From positions 1 to 34,035 of the forward strand of contig JAAYOS010000082.1 of assembly GCA_012520195.1 (NCBI GenBank): 34,035 bases of DNA, in the 5' to 3' direction. The notes under the pieces are model-generated. The model was not told where the DNA came from. It saw only the letters and a program-made list of their open reading frames with translations, and did not search any database. The position numbers and the translations under genes are program-made. The DNA is from Clostridiales bacterium (GTDB lineage Bacteria; Bacillota; Clostridia; Oscillospirales; JAAYOS01). Shown here in pieces: positions 16,788 through 25,774 of this stretch (positions are counted from its first letter, which is position 1; every line of letters starts with the position of its first letter).

Positions 16788-19593
16788 GCCAGTAGACTAT
16801 AACAAGACGATAAATTTGCCCAAAACAGATTTCCCTATGCGTGCAGGGCTTCCTAAACGTGAGCCGGGATTTCTTGAGGAGTGGAAAGAGGACGGGGTTT
16901 TTGAAGAGCTGCTAAAGATCAATGCAGATAAGCCCAAGTATGTCCTCCACGACGGACCTCCCTTCTCGAACGGAAACATTCACATGGGAACGGCCCTTAA
17001 TAAGGTGTTGAAGGATTTTATCAACCGATATAAGGCGATGAGCGGCTACTATACCCCATATAAGCCCGGTTGGGACAACCACGGAATGCCTATTGAGAGT
17101 GCGATAATCAAGGCACACAGGCTCGATCGCAACAAAATGACAATCCCCGAGTTCCGTGACAGGTGTAGGGAATTTGCCCAATCCTTTGTGGATATTCAGA
17201 TGGAGCAGTTTATTCGTCTCGGAGTGTTGGGTGACTGGGAGAACCCATACCTCACCATGACCCCCGAATTTGAGAAGGAAGAGGTAAAGGTTTTCGGAGA
17301 GATGTACCGGAAAGGATACATCTACAAGGGTCTTAAGCCTGTCTATTGGTGTTCTCACGATGAGACGGCATTGGCCGAAGCTGAAATTGAATACTTCGAC
17401 GACCCTGTCGAGAGTATCTACGTGAAATTCCAGGTGACCGATGATCTGGGCAGATTTGCAGGTATAAGCGATATAGAGAAGCTCTATTTCGTTATTTGGA
17501 CAACAACCGCATGGTCATTGCCTGGAAACCTGGCCATAGCGCTTAATCCGTCGGAGGAGTACGCACTGGCGCGGATTCCTTCGGGTGAGACTTTCATTAT
17601 GGCAAAGGCCCTGATCGATAAGGTTATGAACTTTGCTGGATACGATGAATACGAAATAATTCACACATTCGAAGGAAAACAGGCAGAGGGCATGAAGGCT
17701 CGCCACCCATTCCTTGACAGAGAGAGTCTACTGGTGCTTGCGGATTATGTCACAATGGATTCAGGTACAGGATGTGTACACACCGCTCCTGCACACGGTA
17801 TAGAAGACTATGAGTCGGGCAGGAAATATAACTTGCCAGAGATTACGCCGATAGACGATAGGGGATATATGACCGCTGAAGCTGGGCAGTTTGAGGGACT
17901 CTTCTACGAGAAGGCAGCGGACGCCATTACCGAGCATCTGAGGGAGACGGGCGCTCTGTTTGCAGACGAGAAGCTTGTCCACTCATATCCACACTGCTGG
18001 CGCTGTAAGGAACCTGTAATCTATCGAGCAACATCACAGTGGTTCTGCTCGGTTGAGGCAATCAAGGATGAGGCTGTAGCTGCTTGTAGAGCTGTAAAAT
18101 GGATACCGGCATGGGGTGAAGAGCGTATAATCAGCATGATTCGCGATAGAGCAGACTGGTGTATTTCACGTCAGCGTCATTGGGGTCTGCCTATACCCGT
18201 GTTCTACTGCGAGGAGTGCGGACAGCCCGTCTGTAACGATCAGACTATAAATGCGGTTTCCGAGCTGTTCGGAGAGTTCGGATCAAACATATGGTATGAA
18301 AAGGAAGCTGAGGAGCTGCTTCCCGATGGTTTTACCTGCCCTCACTGTGGTGCCAGTTCTTTCTCAAAGGAGACTGATACACTCGACGGCTGGTTTGACT
18401 CGGGTTCGTCTCATTACGCATCACTTAACAAACAGGAGGACGCGAGCTGGCCTGCAGACCTGTACCTCGAGGGCTCTGACCAGTACAGGGGATGGTTCCA
18501 GTCATCGCTGCTCACCGCAGTTGCTACAAAAGGGACTGCACCCTACAAGTCGGTGCTTACTCACGGTTGGGTAGTTGACGGTGAAGGTAAGGCAATGCAT
18601 AAGTCCCTCGGTAATACAATTGCGCCAGAGGATATAATCAAAGTTTATGGTGCGGACTTACTGCGTCTTTGGGTTGCTTCAAGCGACTACCGTGCTGATG
18701 TACGCGTTTCTGATGCAATCTTCAAACAGCTTTCGCAGGCCTATTTGAAGATAAGAAACACCGCACGGTATATACTTGGAAACCTCAACGGTTTTGATCC
18801 AGATAATAAAGTAGCGTATGAAGACCTGCTCGAACTGGATCGCTGGGCGCTTATGAAGCTGGATAAGCTTGTTGAGCGGGTAGTCAAGGCCTACGAGGAT
18901 TTTGAATACCATATTATCTATCACTCAATTCATAATTTCTGTGTAGTGGATATGTCCAACTTCTATCTCGATGTAATAAAGGATAGGCTCTACTGTGAAG
19001 CAGCGGACAGCCTTGCATATAGAAGTGCACAGACTACTATGTATATAATTCTAGATTCGATGGTCCGCATGCTGGCACCTATCCTTGCATTTACTTCTGA
19101 TGAGATATGGAAAGCGATGCCGCATAGCCAGAGCTCCGACCCAAGACACGTGGTCTATAATACGATGGCTGAAACACACGCCGAATACCGATTTGATGCA
19201 TCCGATGAGGAGAAGTGGGATAGACTTGTTCAGCTTAGGGACGGTGTAAACCTCGAACTAGAGAAAGCCCGTGCCGATAAGAGGATCGGAAAGCCCCTCG
19301 AGGCAAAGATAATCCTAAACTGTAATGAAAGTATGCTGGAGTTCCTAAAACCCCTTGAAGACTTCCTGCCCACACTGTTTATAGTTTCACAGGTCCACGT
19401 AAACAGCGGAACTGAAGGTGCTCCCTGTGAGGGACTCGATGGCATTTCGATTGTAGTTGAAGACGCGGATGGCGAGAAATGCCCGCGCTGTTGGATCTTC
19501 TCGACAAGTGTCGGTGAGGATGATGAACATCCTGCGCTGTGTGCGCGCTGTGCAAAAGTTGTCAAGGAGAACTACTCCGAGCTCGAAGCGTAA
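16786..19593 (+). CDS. ileS: Isoleucyl-tRNA synthetase
   Basis: LHDGPPFSNGNIHMGTALNKVLKDFINRYK (HIGH-type); GWDNHGMPIE; GKAMHKSLGNTI (KMSKS-type); C-terminal Zn motif CPRCWIF...CARCAK. Confidence 0.97.
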   Translation: MPVDYNKTINLPKTDFPMRAGLPKREPGFLEEWKEDGVFEELLKINADKPKYVLHDGPPFSNGNIHMGTALNKVLKDFINRYKAMSGYYTPYKPGWDNHGMPIESAIIKAHRLDRNKMTIPEFRDRCREFAQSFVDIQMEQFIRLGVLGDWENPYLTMTPEFEKEEVKVFGEMYRKGYIYKGLKPVYWCSHDETALAEAEIEYFDDPVESIYVKFQVTDDLGRFAGISDIEKLYFVIWTTTAWSLPGNLAIALNPSEEYALARIPSGETFIMAKALIDKVMNFAGYDEYEIIHTFEGKQAEGMKARHPFLDRESLLVLADYVTMDSGTGCVHTAPAHGIEDYESGRKYNLPEITPIDDRGYMTAEAGQFEGLFYEKAADAITEHLRETGALFADEKLVHSYPHCWRCKEPVIYRATSQWFCSVEAIKDEAVAACRAVKWIPAWGEERIISMIRDRADWCISRQRHWGLPIPVFYCEECGQPVCNDQTINAVSELFGEFGSNIWYEKEAEELLPDGFTCPHCGASSFSKETDTLDGWFDSGSSHYASLNKQEDASWPADLYLEGSDQYRGWFQSSLLTAVATKGTAPYKSVLTHGWVVDGEGKAMHKSLGNTIAPEDIIKVYGADLLRLWVASSDYRADVRVSDAIFKQLSQAYLKIRNTARYILGNLNGFDPDNKVAYEDLLELDRWALMKLDKLVERVVKAYEDFEYHIIYHSIHNFCVVDMSNFYLDVIKDRLYCEAADSLAYRSAQTTMYIILDSMVRMLAPILAFTSDEIWKAMPHSQSSDPRHVVYNTMAETHAEYRFDASDEEKWDRLVQLRDGVNLELEKARADKRIGKPLEAKIILNCNESMLEFLKPLEDFLPTLFIVSQVHVNSGTEGAPCEGLDGISIVVEDADGEKCPRCWIFSTSVGEDDEHPALCARCAKVVKENYSELEA

Positions 19594-19599
19594 TTCCTG

Positions 19600-19631
19600 C
19601 GGCAGGACGGGGGGGCGTCCCCGTCCTGCCG
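19600..19631 (+). repeat. Perfect 13-bp GC-rich inverted repeat (hairpin) in the ileS-lspA gap
   Basis: CGGCAGGACGGGG (19600-19612) / CCCCGTCCTGCCG (19619-19631), 6-nt loop, not followed by a T-run. Confidence 0.85.
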
Positions 19632-19664
19632 AATAAATATTTGAGCAGTTTTGGAGGTAGCTAG

Positions 19665-20228
19665 ATGCTTTACCTGTTGTTTTCAGCACTCATAGTGATC
19701 GCCGATCAAATTGTTAAGAGATGGGCGGTACTCAACTTAAAGGGGCAGGGTACTAAAGATTTCATTCCCGGAATCCTTAACCTGTATTATGCCGAAAATA
19801 CCGGAGCTGCATTTAGCATACTTAGAGATCAGCGCTGGATATTTATCATAGTATCTATACTTGCATCACTCGTTATGGTCTACATCGTCCTTTCAAAACG
19901 CATAGACTCTCCCCTAGGGTTAGTGCCGCTCTCAATGGTGCTTGGAGGGGCGGTTGGAAATCTGATTGACCGTATCTATGCAGGATTTGTCGTCGACATG
20001 TTCGAGTTTGCGTTTATCCGTTTTGCAATATTCAATGTAGCTGATATATTTATTACTGTTGGTGGTGTCCTGTTTTGTGTTTACTATCTCTACAGTGAAA
20101 CCAAAAACATTAAAAAGCAAGACTCACCAGGTGGTAGCAACACTAACACCACTGAGGATTTAGCAGGGCAAGATGTTATTGATGAGGGGAAGGAGAGCTG
20201 CTTCTCTGAGGGTGAGGAGAATATCTGA
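19665..20228 (+). CDS. lspA: Lipoprotein signal peptidase LspA with hydrophilic C-terminal tail
   Basis: YAENTGAAFSIL; LGGAVGNLIDRIYAGFVVDMFEFAF...FNVADIFITVGG catalytic Asp motifs. RBS GGAGG. Confidence 0.95.
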   Translation: MLYLLFSALIVIADQIVKRWAVLNLKGQGTKDFIPGILNLYYAENTGAAFSILRDQRWIFIIVSILASLVMVYIVLSKRIDSPLGLVPLSMVLGGAVGNLIDRIYAGFVVDMFEFAFIRFAIFNVADIFITVGGVLFCVYYLYSETKNIKKQDSPGGSNTNTTEDLAGQDVIDEGKESCFSEGEENI

Positions 20229-20244
20229 TTTGAAATATGGGGAC

Positions 20245-21183
20245 ATGGGAGAGATAATTCGGATAGAAGCGTCAGAGGACAGTGCTGGGGATCGTCTTGA
20301 CAGCTTGTTGGCGGCGGAGCTTGATATGGCCAGGAACGCTGTTCAGAGACTTATCGAAGAAGGTTCTGTAACGCTACAAGGAAAAGCAGTAAAGAAAAAC
20401 TACAGGGTAACAGCAGGCGATGTTTTTGAAGTGGTGGTGCCGGAACAGGATGAAGAGGTATTGGTTCCGGATGATATCCCCCTTGATATTATTTATGAGG
20501 ACTATGACATAATCGTTATAAACAAACCTGCAGGAATGGTGGTCCACCCCGCACCCGGACACTCCCGTAATACCCTTGTGAACGCACTGCTCTCACACTG
20601 CGGCGAAAGGCTCTCTACTGTCGGCGGCAAAAATCGCCTCGGTATTGTCCACCGATTGGACAAGGACACCTCGGGAGTACTATTGGCCGCAAAAACAGAC
20701 AGCTCACATATAATACTGTCTAGGCAGTTTAAGGAGCATTCCACAAAGCGTATTTACGAAGCTGTTGTAAGAGGCAATCTACGTGAAGACAGAGGTTATG
20801 TTGAGGCGCCGATAGGGCGGCATCCCACCGATAGAAAAAGGATGGCGGTAACTGAGAAAAATGCGAGATATGCTTATACTGGCTGGGAAGTAATCACCCG
20901 ATACCCCGGAGGACACGGATTATCTTCTCATACGCACATCCGCTGCATCCTGAAAACAGGACGGACCCATCAGATCCGGGTTCACATGGCGCACATAGGA
21001 CATCCCGTTGTTGGGGATCCAGTATACGGGGGTAGAGCCGGAAAAGGAGAACTCGGACTGCAAGGACAGTGCCTGCATGCCAAGCAACTTGAGTTTTCTC
21101 ATCCTGTTTCAGGAGAGAGAATGTCATTCAAAGCTGAGCTACCCGAAAGTTTCAGCAGGGTGTTGACATTGCTACACGGATAG
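20245..21183 (+). CDS. rluD: RluD-family 23S rRNA pseudouridine synthase (S4 domain plus catalytic domain)
   Basis: S4-like RLDSLLAAELDMARNAVQRLIEEGSVTLQGKAVKKNYRV; GIVHRLDKDTSGVLLAAKT; KTGRTHQIRVHMAHIGHPVVGDPVYGG. Start at 20245 or TTG 20230. Confidence 0.92.
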   Translation: MGEIIRIEASEDSAGDRLDSLLAAELDMARNAVQRLIEEGSVTLQGKAVKKNYRVTAGDVFEVVVPEQDEEVLVPDDIPLDIIYEDYDIIVINKPAGMVVHPAPGHSRNTLVNALLSHCGERLSTVGGKNRLGIVHRLDKDTSGVLLAAKTDSSHIILSRQFKEHSTKRIYEAVVRGNLREDRGYVEAPIGRHPTDRKRMAVTEKNARYAYTGWEVITRYPGGHGLSSHTHIRCILKTGRTHQIRVHMAHIGHPVVGDPVYGGRAGKGELGLQGQCLHAKQLEFSHPVSGERMSFKAELPESFSRVLTLLHG

Positions 21184-21191
21184 TGTATTCT
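21163..21191 (+). promoter_or_regulatory. Sigma-A-type promoter for the TPP-riboswitch/thiT transcript, overlapping the rluD 3' end
   Basis: TTGACA (21163-21168), 17-nt spacer, TATTCT (21186-21191). The rluD stop codon lies inside the spacer. Confidence 0.75.
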
Positions 21192-21204
21192 AATTTAGAA
21201 TTAT

Positions 21205-21309
21205 AGACGTTGGGGGGCTGGCGACAAGCCGGCTGAGAGGAAGCCTGAGTGCGGCTTCGACCCGTGAACCTGATCCGGATAATGCCGGCGTAGGGATGTA
21301 TGTTGATGG
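21205..21309 (+). ncRNA. TPP (THI-box) riboswitch
   Basis: Near-canonical consensus GGGGGGCTGGCGACAAGCCGGCTGAGAGG...CGACCCGTGAACCTGATCCGGATAATGCCGGCGTAGGGA immediately upstream of thiT. Confidence 0.97.
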
Positions 21310-21322
21310 GCTTACTTCTACG

Positions 21323-21359
21323 CCGCATTTTGTACTGAAGGGTATAAGATGCGGTTTTT
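21323..21359 (+). terminator. Riboswitch-controlled intrinsic terminator
   Basis: CCGCATTTTGTAC (21323-21335), loop TGAAGG, GTATAAGATGCGG (21342-21354), then TTTTT: 13-bp stem with two G-U pairs. Confidence 0.9.
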
Positions 21360-21404
21360 GTATTGGGTCCATAAACATTCTTCCCAAATATTGAGGAGGT
21401 TGTT

Positions 21405-21935
21405 ATGAAAAAAAGTTATTCAAAAATACGAGTACTTACTGAGAGTGCAATTCTAATCGCCATGGCTTCATTACTTAGTATGATAAAGCTTTGGTCGATG
21501 CCATTGGGCGGAAGCGTTACCCCTGTCTCTATGCTGCCCATATTGCTTATCGGTTATAGGCATGGACCGGTGTGGGGTCTGATTTCAGGACTTGGATATT
21601 CGATTCTGCAGTTTATTGAGAGGCCATACTTTTTGTTGCCTCTACAGTTCTTACTAGACTATACACTGCCGTTCACAGCTCTTGGGCTGGTTAGTTTCTT
21701 TAGAAACAGGAAGTATGGATTTCAGATTGGTTCCTTTATCTCCATTGGGGTCAGGACTATATGCCATGTTCTATCGGGAGTGCTCTTCTTCGGCGAATAT
21801 GCAGCAGAAGCGGGATTTGATTCTGCTGTGGCGTACACCTTTGCATACAACCTATCCTACATGATACCCGAGCTCATTCTTACCCTGGCAGTGGGAACAG
21901 TAGTTATTGCAATGCTTAAGAAGGCAAATTTATAG
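21405..21935 (+). CDS. thiT: Thiamine-specific ECF transporter S component ThiT
   Basis: About 6-TM hydrophobic protein with PLGGSVTPVSMLPILLIGYRHGPVWGLISGLGYSILQFI; directly under TPP riboswitch control. Confidence 0.93.
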   Translation: MKKSYSKIRVLTESAILIAMASLLSMIKLWSMPLGGSVTPVSMLPILLIGYRHGPVWGLISGLGYSILQFIERPYFLLPLQFLLDYTLPFTALGLVSFFRNRKYGFQIGSFISIGVRTICHVLSGVLFFGEYAAEAGFDSAVAYTFAYNLSYMIPELILTLAVGTVVIAMLKKANL

Positions 21936-21954
21936 TAGGCGATTATGCAAAAAA

Positions 21955-22000
21955 TAAGGGATGGTCTCTCTGTGCACTGAGCACTAGAGACCATCCCTTA
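21955..22000. terminator. Bidirectional terminator between convergent thiT and the GHL10-amidase gene
   Basis: TAAGGGATGGTCTCT (21955-21969) / AGAGACCATCCCTTA (21986-22000), perfect 15 bp, with inner GTGC/GCAC. The T-run follows the minus-strand orientation (ATTTTTT). Confidence 0.85.
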
Positions 22001-22013
22001 AATATTGTAGTTA

Positions 22014-25000
22014 TTAGGAGAAGTAGTGTATAAGGGCTCGAGCAATTGAACGGGCAAGCTCGTTTTGGGCCTCATCGTCTGTAAGCCATTCATATTCGGT
22101 GGGGTTACATATGAATCCTGTTTCGAGAATAACAGATGGTGCCCAATACCCTCTACAGACATACAGACTGGCTTGGTTTGCCCTTCGGTCCACACGTCCT
22201 AAATCAGATGAGATGTAGTTAACAATGTCCTCTGCAACATCTTTAGAAATACTGCGCATATACCATGTGCTGATGCCCATTATTGAAGTAGCATCGACAT
22301 TGACCTCTACAGCATTATTGTGTATCGAAAGGAAGAGATCGGGTCTTGCGTTCCTAGACATGCTTAGCCGCTCGTCCAAAGATACAGCTTCATCCCCAGA
22401 ACGAGTCATCAGGACCTCTGCTCCCAGACGCTCGAGCTCATGCTTAACCTTTACTGCTGTTAACAGTGTGATGTCCTTTTCGGCCATATCGACGCCGAGA
22501 GGTCCGAGGGCACCGACGTCGGCATTACCGTGTCCAGCATCAACCATTACTGTTATCCCTTTTAGGGGCTTGGCGACGATACCGCTTACTTTTGGGCGCC
22601 GCTTGAGATGTAGCGTAAGTGTTCGGGGAGCGGAAGGGTCATTATCTGTATGCTCACTGCTATCTGTCATGGAAAAATCGGAGTCTAGATAGTAACCATC
22701 AAGGACTATGTCCTTATCGACCGTAAGGCGGTAGACCGCGCTGCCACTCTCAATATTTGATGAGTAGGCGGATATGATGCCGCCAGAGACAAGTTTGATT
22801 GGGAGCAGGTTTTCAGTATTGCTGATTACAAGAGTAAGCGTTGAGTTGTCGAGGGAGACTTTAGCTGCGGGGGTTCCATCAACACTGAAACTCAATGTGT
22901 CCCATTTGTCGCTGGAGTCATATTGCGTATCAACAAGCTCCACTGAAAAGCTGTCACTAGCTTCAAACCGATCCACATCAGTTCTTTGCACCCAACCTCC
23001 CATACCAAGTCTAACCCAGTCGCCCGCTGAAGTGACTGCGGTAATATAGTCGACCATGCCGGCCTTGAGTTCTCCGATAGGGCCTCCGGAAGTGGAGCTC
23101 TTTGCATAGATAAAGGCGTTGTCATTTGTTACTCTTGCATAATAAGGGGCATTAGGGGTGACGCATACCAGCCCTGCATTAGCGGTAACAGTCTGAGTAA
23201 CGCCCTCATAAGTCATTTTGTACACAGGGGTGCCATAAACAACAAGTCTGCCCGTCACATCGGTTTCGGGTAAAGTGTAGGTGTATGAGAACCTTGTATA
23301 GTAGATGGCGTCGTCTCCAGGACTTTTTGTGGTGGAGGGGTATAACTTATAGCTTTTTCCGGCAAGAGTTACCGATACCGATGCTCCAATCGGAGCAGTG
23401 CACCTGAAAGTTATCTTCTCACCGGGTGTAATATATACATCATAATCCCTAGGATATGTTGAACCATCAATGATCTCTGCGGTGTCCTTCCTTAGTGGCT
23501 CAGCACCATGAGGTACTGATCTGTGTATTATCCGGGTTATTCGTACATCGCCCTGGACAAATTCGAAAGAGTTCTCGCCTTCATCCAACTTTACCATCTT
23601 ACCGAAATAACCATCTCCGGTTATGTGGGTTACTTCTTCGCCATTGAGGTACAGTGGGAGATCCGGATTGCACCGCCCTATGAGGTACATCTTGTCGAAT
23701 GTTGTGGTGATATTTTTCTCAGGACGGCCAAGGGCAAGTGCCTCCTCATACTCAGGAAGCTGCAAGATAGGGTAATCCACATATTCAGCAGGACCGTGGT
23801 GGTAATCTATAATGAAACTCGCCAGAGGTGGGTATGTGATGAAGAAAGCATAGCGAAAATGGACTGACCCATCTACCTCGGGCGTCTTCTCATTGAGTTC
23901 CAGCTGTCTACGGATTTCTGCTGTTCCGTACCAAGCACTATCAGGATCCGGATTGCCGGTACGGTATGATGCGTGTCCGATATAAAGGTCTACAGAGGTG
24001 TTTCGTACCACATCAGCCCACCACTGCAGAAGCACCTCGTAATCGGCTATACTGTACCCGATATTCCAATATATCTGTGGGCATATATAGTCGACCCAGC
24101 TCTCAAGAACCCATCTTCTTGTGTCGGCGTAGTGACTGTAGTAGGACTGGTTACCTCTTGTTTTGCTGCCTAGAGGATTTTCTGATTCATTAGCCCAGAT
24201 ACCAAAGGGGGATACACCAAACCGAACGGATGAATCCACAGACTTAATGGCGGTGTATGTTTCCTCGATAAGCTTGTTTATATTATCTCTCCGCCAGTCA
24301 CCCTTGTCTGTGAGCCGGCCGCCAAACTTCTCGAACTCTTTATCATCATCAAATTTGCTGTCAGGATAGAAGTAATCGTCGAAGTGTATCCCGTCAACAT
24401 CGTAGTTTTCCACTATTTCGATTATGCCGTCGACTATGAGCGTTCTGACGGCAGGGATGCCTGGATTGTAGTACATATGGCCATCGGTGTGCATTACAAG
24501 CCACTCGGGATGCAAGTATGCGTAGTTATCGGGCGACAGAGTATTTACATCATGTGTCAAGCGGGCAACGCGGTAGGGGTTTATCCATGCATGGAGTTCA
24601 AGGCCCCTTAAGTGTGCCTGCTCCACCCAGAATTCCAGTGGATCGAAATCATCTTCGGGTGCAAGACCCTGTTCTCCGGTAAGGTACTGTGACCAGGGGA
24701 ATAGTTCTGATTTATAGAGAGCATCTCCCGACGGGCGTACCTGAAGGAAGACTGCTGTAAAGCCCATCAGTGCGCAGTTGTCCAATATCTCTAGTGCTTC
24801 CTCTTTCAGCTCGGATACAGGGATGCCCGGTTTTGATGGGTAGTCTAGATTTATGACTGTTGACACCCAAATACCCCGAAACTCTTCTTCGTCGTGCGGT
24901 TCGGGTTCAGGTATAGTATTTTCTGGGTCGGTGGTCACGGGAACTGGCTCCTCTTCATCTTCCGGGCCGGTATTGCCTATGGCACCAATTATTCCGCTTA

Positions 25001-25076
25001 TCCCACTACAACCGGATAGTATGACAGATAGGACGAGAACTACAACTATAGCAAATCGAAGGCTGCGAAATTTCAT
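22014..25076 (-). CDS. Lipoprotein fusing GHL10 (DUF187/YngK-like) glycosidase-like domain, SH3-like region and N-acetylmuramoyl-L-alanine amidase (Amidase_3)
   Basis: Lipobox VILSGCSG; EFRGIWVSTVINLDYPSKPG...LMGFTAVFLQVRPSGDALYKSELFPWSQYLTG...LHAWINPYR...DGIHFDDYFYPD; SH3-like YYARVTNDNAFIYAKSSTSGGPIGELKAG; MVDAGHGNADVGA...EKDITL...FLSIHNNA...VILETGFICNPTE. The ORF opens at 25193; MKFRSLRF start chosen because of the signal peptide. Confidence 0.88.
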   Translation of the reverse strand: MKFRSLRFAIVVVLVLSVILSGCSGISGIIGAIGNTGPEDEEEPVPVTTDPENTIPEPEPHDEEEFRGIWVSTVINLDYPSKPGIPVSELKEEALEILDNCALMGFTAVFLQVRPSGDALYKSELFPWSQYLTGEQGLAPEDDFDPLEFWVEQAHLRGLELHAWINPYRVARLTHDVNTLSPDNYAYLHPEWLVMHTDGHMYYNPGIPAVRTLIVDGIIEIVENYDVDGIHFDDYFYPDSKFDDDKEFEKFGGRLTDKGDWRRDNINKLIEETYTAIKSVDSSVRFGVSPFGIWANESENPLGSKTRGNQSYYSHYADTRRWVLESWVDYICPQIYWNIGYSIADYEVLLQWWADVVRNTSVDLYIGHASYRTGNPDPDSAWYGTAEIRRQLELNEKTPEVDGSVHFRYAFFITYPPLASFIIDYHHGPAEYVDYPILQLPEYEEALALGRPEKNITTTFDKMYLIGRCNPDLPLYLNGEEVTHITGDGYFGKMVKLDEGENSFEFVQGDVRITRIIHRSVPHGAEPLRKDTAEIIDGSTYPRDYDVYITPGEKITFRCTAPIGASVSVTLAGKSYKLYPSTTKSPGDDAIYYTRFSYTYTLPETDVTGRLVVYGTPVYKMTYEGVTQTVTANAGLVCVTPNAPYYARVTNDNAFIYAKSSTSGGPIGELKAGMVDYITAVTSAGDWVRLGMGGWVQRTDVDRFEASDSFSVELVDTQYDSSDKWDTLSFSVDGTPAAKVSLDNSTLTLVISNTENLLPIKLVSGGIISAYSSNIESGSAVYRLTVDKDIVLDGYYLDSDFSMTDSSEHTDNDPSAPRTLTLHLKRRPKVSGIVAKPLKGITVMVDAGHGNADVGALGPLGVDMAEKDITLLTAVKVKHELERLGAEVLMTRSGDEAVSLDERLSMSRNARPDLFLSIHNNAVEVNVDATSIMGISTWYMRSISKDVAEDIVNYISSDLGRVDRRANQASLYVCRGYWAPSVILETGFICNPTEYEWLTDDEAQNELARSIARALIHYFS

Positions 25077-25208
25077 ATTGCCGCGACAGAACAGCCCATC
25101 CCTTCGAACGGGAGAATGTCGCCCTCCTTCCATCTCTGTGAGATTATTATCTTTACCAATGTCTGTTGACAACAGTAAGATTTCTTTTGACATGCTCTTG
25201 TTTTTTTC

Positions 25209-25237
25209 ATATTATCATAGAGTTCGACGTACTTCAA
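25209..25237 (-). promoter_or_regulatory. Sigma-A-type promoter for the GHL10-amidase gene
   Basis: On the minus strand TTGAAG (25237-25232), 17-nt spacer, TAATAT (25214-25209). Confidence 0.6.
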
Positions 25238-25453
25238 CATCATATGTTTCCTATATTTGGCCGCTTTTGCAGATTATTTCTCTCCTGTATGCTTGTACAT
25301 TAAGCATATGCGGATATCAGGTAATTAATGAGGGTCAATGCCCTGTTTTTGACTATCTTCAATTGCAAACGAAAAGAGAATAATGTAAACTTGACATTAA
25401 GAACTTTGGAGACACATTTTGAGGTATATTTGAAAGAACAAAGGAGAAGCGAT

Positions 25454-25729
25454 ATGGAAAAGCGCGCGGTAATAACAGTTGTGGGTAGGGATAGTGTCGG
25501 GATAATTGCACAAATATCCACCGAGCTTTCAAAAAACTTGGTAAATATTCTTGATATTACGCAGAGTGTTTTGCAGGACCTGTTTGTTATGATAATGCTT
25601 GTAGACATGTCCAAGTGCGATTTACGATTTACAGATTTCGTCGAGGCAATGGTAGATAAGGGCGAAGAGATGGGTGTTAAGATTCATGTCATGCACGAGG
25701 ACATATTCAACTCCATGCACAGGATATAG
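25454..25729 (+). CDS. ACT-domain protein, UPF0237 family
   Basis: MEKRAVITVVGRDSVGIIAQISTELSKNLVNILDITQSVLQDLFVMIMLVDMSKC. ATG 25454 preceded by AAAGGAGAAG. Confidence 0.93.
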   Translation: MEKRAVITVVGRDSVGIIAQISTELSKNLVNILDITQSVLQDLFVMIMLVDMSKCDLRFTDFVEAMVDKGEEMGVKIHVMHEDIFNSMHRI

Positions 25730-25774
25730 AATAACAGTTTGTTATGCTCCTAAATATAGAGGAAAGTGATTATT

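Noticed and set aside
24853-25383. 176-aa plus-strand ORF overlapping the GHL10-amidase 5' end
   Set aside because: Ser-rich antisense of the lipoprotein linker; no RBS or domain evidence, and the region contains the minus-strand promoter.
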